A stretch of DNA of 64,000 nt from Hydractinia symbiolongicarpus (Eukaryota; Cnidaria; Hydrozoa; Anthoathecata; Hydractiniidae), in assembly GCF_029227915.1 (NCBI RefSeq), contig NC_079875.1, forward strand, positions 10,039,001-10,103,000. The letters run 5' to 3'. The position numbers were made by a program, and so were the translations under genes. Positions 57,039-64,000 of this stretch are shown here, piece after piece (positions within the stretch are counted from its first letter, which is position 1; every line of letters begins with the position of its first letter). Under the pieces are notes generated by a model, which worked only from the letters and a program-made list of their open reading frames with translations, was not told where the DNA came from and searched no databases.

Positions 57039-57788
57039 GCGTTTATATATATTAGGACCGAGGATAATACTGGCAAATAATTTCGCTAAGTTTACTAAAA
57101 ATTTAAGGATACGTCAAACCCTTTTTGCCCATGTTGAGAATAATGCGTATATTTCCTAAACTATACAATTTAACTTTATAAAAGTATATATATTCTGAAA
57201 GCCTATTAAATTTCCTATGTAGCCATGCTATTTTTATTATTCGTCGAAAAAAATGGAAAGGCGTAAAAAATTATCGAACACGTTTTCAAAGTCTCTGATA
57301 CTTGAGGGTAGAAGGTACAAGCATTTTACTTTTATATTGTAAAAGTTATATCATTAAACTCAGCTCCCTATGGGCATGGAAAAGGTGCCTGCGTTCTTTT
57401 TCTAAAAACATATTTTTAATTTTATTACGAAAAATTGATTTTGGTACTCCTTCGTTGATAAAAATAAACTTTATCACATGGTAACCTCTGAATGGTACAT
57501 TTTTTTCAAAAAAACAAACACCTTTAGAGAGCTTAATATCTTGTTAATAATTATGTGCTAATTCTGTCTAGATATATTGAAGTTCCTGTACCTTCTACCC
57601 TAAAATGTAGAACAACATCGACAAAAATATGTTTACGAGATAAACAGCCTTGAACATCCTCACGCTTCAGTAACTCGAAACAAAGAAAATAATTTCTTTA
57701 GGTTTGCATGCTCCGTAGGATACAGAATTGTGCTGATGCGTCATGATTCTACAGCATGTGGCTATTTTTTTAATAAATTATTTATATA
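57039..57788. other. AT-rich spacer between Harbinger and Helitron array
   Basis: No gene was recognised. GAAGGTACAAGCATTTTA at 57310 and TTCCTGTACCTTCTACCCTA near 57585 are weakly inverted (GTAGAAGGTACA/TGTACCTTCTAC), hinting at a ~290-bp foldback. Confidence 0.35.
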
Positions 57789-60471
57789 CTAGTCGATATG
57801 GCCCGTGGAAAAATCCATTTAGGTAAAAGCCCAATGAAAAAATAGGTTGCTTTAGATGTTTTGCTGATGTCAGCAGCGCATATACAAAAAAAATGTTCTT
57901 AAAATCTTACACCAAGTATCAAATGTCAAATAGCATTAAATCCTCCACACAAGGTGCAAAATCTAGTTGATAAAAAGTAACACTCACAACATCAACACTC
58001 ACAACACCCACCAAACCGACAGTAAGAATACCGACAGTTACAACACCGACAGTCACAACACGGATAATAACAATGTTAGAAATAACACATCTCAAATATG
58101 TACATCTTGTAAGTGATATGTTGAAAACCCTCAGTATTTTTTTCTGAAATGTCAAAAAGGAGGCCTGCATGAGTTAGCACAAATCAACAAAAATAAGTTC
58201 TTTACACATTTTAAATATTGTCTTTCCCTTAAAAGCTTCTACAAAAATATGAAAAAGCCATAGTTTGGAAAACATCAAATTTAAATCTAGAAAAACCAGT
58301 CACTTCGCTTGCATACCATCCTCTCCCGCAAAGTTACACAAAATGTAAAAATCAACCAGTTAAGAACACAAGAATTTTCTTTTTTAGTATGATGATCCAT
58401 ACTGCCCTTTACCAACAATTTTAAACCTAAATGTCAAAAAATCAATAAGCAAAGAATAAACTTGAATCAACAAACATTGTATATATACGGTTCATAAACA
58501 AGCGTTTACACAAAATGTAAAACAGATCGGTTTTTGAGAAACACATCTAAATCAACAAAAATAAGTTAATTCAGCATGTCGTATATTTCCATTACACATT
58601 AACCTTCCACAAAAAGGTTATGAAACACATCAAAATTTTAAAAAAATAAATAATTTCAGTGCATATATACAGTCCACACGTTTAGATTACAAAATATAAA
58701 AAACAAAAACAGTTTCAGTCAGAACATTAAGTAGTTTTTTTATCATCAACAAACATTTATCCCTACAAAATTTTGTAACATTTTCAACAAAAACAAAAAC
58801 GGGAAACCATGGAATTTTCTTTCAGCAAAAATTACATCACATACAGTTAGTTCTCCCAAACAATAGTTTATAATACGAAATATAAAGACAAAGTTGTTTA
58901 TATAGTCTGAAAATGTACTTACACTGTACGAAAAGCTTAACAAATAAATGATTTTTAACTTTCAAACTTGTTTTATTTTCTTCTTAATTAGTATAATATG
59001 GCTGTTATTTTTACCGATAAAGACATCAGCTTTACAGCAGCTTACAGTGAAGTCTGATTCTACAAAGATTTGTTCTTTCAGTATATATGTTGCATGTGGT
59101 CTATTTCCACAAAAGTTTACACAAAATTTAAAAAAAGAGCATTTTGCAACACGAACAATATGAACTGACAACCATACCATTCTCTCATAAATTTTTTTAA
59201 CCCAAAGTCATAAACCCGCTTATATAAATTTCCAATCAAATGTCAAAAACCCTGTAAAAAAACCTGGCATTTTACATGTAGGCTGACAAAAGTTTAACAG
59301 GATGAGGAAACAAAACAATAAAAATTAACTTAACACACACACTTTAAATTCTATAAAATTCGTTCCACTTGTCATATTGTAGTCTCCTTGTAAAGTTTAC
59401 AGGAAATGTGAAAAAATTATTTTCTATGGGCATAAAAATGTGTCACATTTCCTACAAGTTCGAGAAAGATTTTGTAGCTAGCTTGTTACATCATAATTGG
59501 TTTTCAAAAAACAAGAGAAGTTTGACTACTAAGGTAGCTATAAATATCAAAAAAAAGAGGAATAACAACAAAACTCATAGATCAGAGCTAGCTATGGGAT
59601 GGAGCTTTGAAGCTAACATTAGCTAGCTAGCTAACAAAACAGTATGGCTGTATATACCTAAGACACCCAGTTAAATTTACTTAAGCTTGGGGAGACTTAG
59701 CTACGTAGCTAGCTAGTTATGCTTACTACAACACATGTAAAGGAAAAAAAAAGCAATGTAAAAATTATGACATTTGCAGTTAGTTTAACAAACCAAAACT
59801 TTCCATTTCACTGGCGCATTTGTTTGGTAGCTAGCTAACAGTTTTTTGCAGCATTTTGAATTTTAGGACATTAATTATGCAAACCGCTTTTTTATAAAAA
59901 ACGCGGTAAAATATAAAAATTAAAGAATTTGAAGCTCCAATGGATTTTTTTGAGAATGCGATTCCGTTTCACAATTTTAAGTGTGCTACATATAAAAACG
60001 GAACGTCTAATAATATAAAAGTTCTTACTTTTTCTCAATTCCAATTCACTTGAAACTCTAGAATTCATTTTGTACTACTAACTTTACTTTACTACTTCCT
60101 AGCTCCACTCTTCACTTCCGAAGTAACTTCTTGTGGCTTTCAACTTTATTTGTTTACTTCCACTTCTTTACTTAGAGTTTTCTTTCTCTGAATCACTTTT
60201 CACATTTTTTTCAAGACGAAGGGACCGTTCTTTTTTTGTTGTTTTTTTGGTGGCGAGAGGACACCATTTTTGAAAAGTTAGCCGTTAAATTTATTTCAGC
60301 AAATCAAATTGAGTCGTTTTCATCACGTGATGTAAACAAAGTTAACTCGCTAGCAAAACGGACATACTTTTTTCGGCAACATCAAAGATCTTTTTTGGCG
60401 ACATCAAAGAAAAATAAGCATATCAACTTTGCCTGTTACAGAGACACAGAAATGGCGTATTATTATATAGA
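57789..60471 (-). mobile_element. Helitron array unit H1 (2.7 kb, non-autonomous)
   Basis: On the minus strand it starts TCTATATAATAATACGCC (60471 downward) and ends CTAG (57792-57789), with host T after it and a TGGATTTTTCCA hairpin 12 nt before the end. It has no Rep/helicase frame. The interior is built of degenerate repeats such as AAGTTTACACAAAATGTAAA, recurring about every 100 bp. A short minisatellite of ACAACACCGACAGT type lies at 57985-58065. Its interior is shared with H4. Confidence 0.7.
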
Positions 60472-61324
60472 CTAGTCGATAAGGCCCGTGGAAAAATCCA
60501 ATTAGGCAGGATAAGAGAAAAACAACCGTCATTTAAATTTTGCTGACGTCAGCAGAGACCTGTCAGAACACAAAATATTTTTTTTCAGAAATGTGTATGC
60601 CTGTTGCCTTCATCGTATAGATGTTGCAACGTTGATCAAGAAAATGTATAATATTGTGAAATTGAGACAAACAGATGCAGAGATATGAGGTTTTTTAAGA
60701 CGTCATTATTCCGCCCATTCCGAAACGGATTCGGCGACCCAGGTTTGGAAAACTTACCCAAACTTGTCCCAGGTAGTTTCTAGTTACCCACTCGGTGAAA
60801 AATCATTGACGTGTCAGAACACAAAATGTTTTTTTCAGAAATGTGTATGCCTGTTGCCTTCATCGTATAGATCTTGAAACGCTGAGCAAGAAAATGTATA
60901 GGATCATGTACTTTTGACAAACGGTTGCAGAGATATTAGGGTTTAAAGGTTTTTTAATGACGTCATCAACCCGTCCATTCCGAAACGGATTCGGGGATCC
61001 GGGTTTGGGAAAATTACCCAAATTGATCCTAGGTGGTCCCTAGTTACCCACGCGGTGAAAAAACATTGACGTCACCACCTCGTTTCCAAGTTATTTGGCC
61101 TCAAAGTTTTAAGTGCATTGTAATGGCTTCACTAATCTTAATTAACTTTCCTTTGACGTCAATACTATTTTATCGGTAAATTATTTTATATACTATTTTA
61201 TTGGTAAATTACAGAACAATTTTATAGGCGATGTTTTATAGAATTTGTTAAAGAAAATTTTGAAGAATGTAATCCACTTTGCAAAAGTGACAGACAGACA
61301 CACTTAGCGTATTATTATAAGAGA
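60472..61324 (-). mobile_element. Helitron array unit H2 (853 bp)
   Basis: It ends CTAG (60475-60472), directly abutting the TC start of H1, and starts TCTCTTATAATAATACGC at 61324. The interior has two ~250-bp modules at 60562 and 60811, each with CAGAAATGTGTATGCCTGTT, CCATTCCGAAACGGATTCGG and TTACCCAAA. H3 has a third. Confidence 0.75.
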
Positions 61325-62063
61325 CTAGTCAATAAGGCCCGTGGAAAAATCCACTAAGGCGCAGAAGAACAATGGAAAATTAGGTTGCTTTAGATTTTTT
61401 GCTGACGTCAACAGTGCATATACAAAAAGAAAATTGGTGAAATTTAATCATTTGTTGTCTGTAATGTGCAGAGGTTAAAACGCTGATCAAAATAATGTAT
61501 AGTATCGTATGTTTTTGAAAAGAGCCTAAGGAGATATAGGGTATAAAAATTTTGCTGACGTCAGCAAAGTTCCTACCAAAAGTTCCAAAGAAAAATTTCT
61601 TCACAAATTCGTACACCCGTTGCATTCATCATATAGATCTTGAAATGCTGATCAAGAAAATGTATAGGAACATGAACTTTTGACAAACGGTTGCAGAGAT
61701 ATTGGGGTTTGTAGGTTTTGTGATGACGCCATCAACCCGTCCATTCCGAAACGGATTCAAGGACCCAGGTTTGGGAAACTTACCCAAATTGGTCCCAGGT
61801 GGTCCCTAGTTACCCACGCGGTAAAAAATCATTGACGTCACCACCTCGTTTCCAAGTTATTTGGCCTCAAAGTTTTAAGTGCACTGTAACGGCTTCAATA
61901 ATTTAATATAGGATATTGACGTTAAAGTAATATTATTGACGTCGCGCCGTAACGTCAGAAAATTTAACATATTGGATATGCATTTTTCGGCAACATCAAA
62001 GGAAAATGACGATATCCACTTTGCCTGTTACAGACACACGGAACTGGCGTATTATTATATAGA
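61325..62063 (-). mobile_element. Helitron array unit H3 (739 bp)
   Basis: It ends CTAG (61328-61325) next to the TC start of H2, with an intact GTGGATTTTTCCAC hairpin, and starts TCTATATAATAATACGCC at 62063. It contains one copy of the module with CCATTCCGAAACGGATTC, GGTCCCTAGTTACCCACGCG and CCACCTCGTTTCCAAGTTAT. Confidence 0.75.
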
Positions 62064-64000
62064 CTAGTCGATAAGGCCCGTGGAAAAATCCACTTAGGCA
62101 GAAAAACAATTGAAAAGTTCTGTCATTTGAATTTTGATGACATCAGCAAATATTTCAGTGTATTGAATATGCCTTTTACTAAAAAAAATTATCTGAAAAT
62201 GCATAAAAAGAAAGTATATAAGTCATAATTTAACAAAAAAGTTCTTAAAATCTAACACAAAATATCAAATGTCAAATCGCATGAAATCCTCCCAACAAAA
62301 CTTCAGACAAAATATGAAAAACAACGGCGTGCAAGGTGTAAAATCTAGTTAGTAGAAAGTTACAACATTGACAGTCACAACCCAGACAGTTACGACAACA
62401 ATAATAATAATGTCAGAAATAACACATATCTCAAATATGTATACATCTTATTATGTGATTATGTTGAAAACTTTCAATATTTTAATCTGAAGTGTCGAAA
62501 AGAAAGGCTTGCAACAGTAAGCACAGATCTATGAAATAAGTTCTTTACGCATTTTAAACATTGTCTTTTCCCTAAATGCTTATACAACAATACAACCTGA
62601 ACAATATCAAAAATCCAAACTTAAACAAACACAAAACACCTAAAAACAAAAAGTTAAACTTTGAAAATCATTTATTCGGTTGCATACCATCCTCTCCCGC
62701 AAAAATATGCACAAAATGTAAAAATTAACCGGTTAACAAAACAATTTTTTGTCTAATGATCCGTACTGACTTTACCAAACATTTTAACCTGAAATGTCGA
62801 AAAAGCAATGAGCAAGGAGTAAATTTCAAATCAACAAAAATCATTATTTTGAAAACATTGTATACATATATGGTCCTTCCTCACAAAAGTTTACAATAAA
62901 TGTAGAACACAAAGGTTTATGAGGAGCAAATCAAAATATGAACAAAAATCAGTTCAATTGGCATGTTCTATATTGTCTTCAGCCATAAAATCTTCCACAA
63001 AATTGATATGAAACCCATCAAATTCAACTCAGAAAAAGCAGTCATTTAAGTGCATACAAAAATACAACTTGTAGAATATCAAATTATTATTTTTAGTATA
63101 TATAATTGCACATGGTCCTCCCTCACAACAGTTAAATTTTTGCACTAAATTTGCAACACAAAATACAAATTCTAAATAATTCCTATGGTTTTCCTCAAAA
63201 GTTTAATCAAAATATAAAAGATGAGAGGTGAACGACAAAATCAAAGTTTGCAGAATTTAATTATTTTGGTATATATATGTCTATTGATATATGCCCTCTA
63301 TAACAATATTTCAATCCAAAATGTGAAAAAGAAAAACAGTTTGCAACAAAATCAGTTATTCTGATGATATTGCATACACTTTTTCTCCGTGTAGTGTGTA
63401 AAAAAAGAATGGTTGTAGGAAATACTTCTGATTCAACAAAAATCAGTATTTGCATCTTGTACTCATTAAATATTACCCAAAATTTCAAAAAACTGTGATT
63501 TGGAATGCATCAAATTTATAAATAGAGAGGGATCAGTCATTTCGGTATGTTGTACAGAGTCCTGCCCGGTAAGAATTTATACAAAATATAAAAAAAACAC
63601 AAGTTTTTTCGGTGTTGTACTCCCTCAAAAAAGTTGAAACTTTTCTTAATTGAGACAAAATGCCATAAACAAAAACATTTTAGTCAGAACATCTAGAACA
63701 ACAAAAATCACTACACTTAAGGTACCAGAATTACTACATGTTAAATAAAAATCGTTTCGTCATATTGCATGTAACCGATGTATATAAGTTTAGTTACACA
63801 AAATGTGAAAAATACATTATTTGCGGACACAAATTGTGAAAAATACATTATTTGCTTAAAAACAGTCCTTAAACTCTTCTTAAATATTATGTAATACTTT
63901 TTTAAAAGTTGTTGTGGCTTGTTAATTTAAGCTTAAAATGTCAATTAAAATAAGTTACAGTCACATTCTTAGCAAAGGATTCATCGCAAGACATCGTAGC
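62064..64000 (-). mobile_element. Helitron array unit H4 (runs off the window)
   Basis: It ends CTAG (62067-62064) next to the TC start of H3, with an intact GTGGATTTTTCCAC hairpin. The 5' end is not in the window. The interior parallels H1: ATATCAAATGTCAAATCGCA, TTGCATACCATCCTCTCCCG and repeated ACAAAATGTAAAA modules. A 32-bp tandem duplication of AAATTGTGAAAAATACATTA type lies at 63797-63856. No coding frame was recognised. Confidence 0.65.

Overview
The window is AT-rich animal nuclear DNA, roughly two-thirds A+T by eye. Spliced genes are sparse and lie in a sea of transposable elements. A cnidarian, probably a hydrozoan, is the best guess. This rests on the style of the repeats: a palindromic CAACCTCGTTCCCAGG element, Helitrons ending in CTAGT, a PHD-finger LINE of CR1/L2 style, and Penelope-like, PIF/Harbinger and P2X7-domain relics. 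The species is inferred, not proven.

Three protein-coding loci look intact. (1) A minus-strand helical protein of about 301 residues at 4.6-5.5 kb, which I do not recognise. (2) Two complete two-exon copies of a METTL27/WBSCR27-like SAM methyltransferase at 12.7-13.9 kb and 26.8-27.8 kb. Both are on the minus strand, with the same intron position and phase and 228 codons each, differing at about 31 residues. (3) A STRA6-like multi-pass membrane protein at 48.8-50.4 kb whose first exon(s) I could not place.

Most of the rest is mobile DNA. By region: short foldback elements (0.1, 3.4, 4.4, 8.4, 22.8, 25.6, 48.0 kb); two miniature Helitrons with exact ends (6.7 and 31.2 kb); a decayed Ty3/gypsy integrase and LTR-like block (14.8-16.0 kb); a large hairpin (17.4 kb); a decayed gene with an OB-fold motif amplified as a 93-bp minisatellite, followed by a 13-bp minisatellite (19.0-20.0 kb); P2X7-like and THAP-like scraps (24.2-24.6 kb); the 3' end of a Penelope-like element (26.2-26.5 kb); a direct-repeat pair resembling LTRs (32.8 and 35.9 kb); a ~128-bp satellite (37.0-37.8 kb); a nearly full-length LINE broken by one frameshift and one stop (41.3-45.4 kb); a PIF/Harbinger element with TAA target duplications, a wrecked nuclease and a 403-bp tandem duplication spanning its left edge (53.7-57.0 kb); and a head-to-tail array of four Helitron units running off the right end (57.8-64.0 kb).

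No tRNA, rRNA, CRISPR or operon structure was found, as expected for this kind of DNA. The host genes show no functional link to one another. The strongest structural signals are the Helitron tandem array with CTAG/TC junctions, the Harbinger edge duplication, and the methyltransferase duplication.
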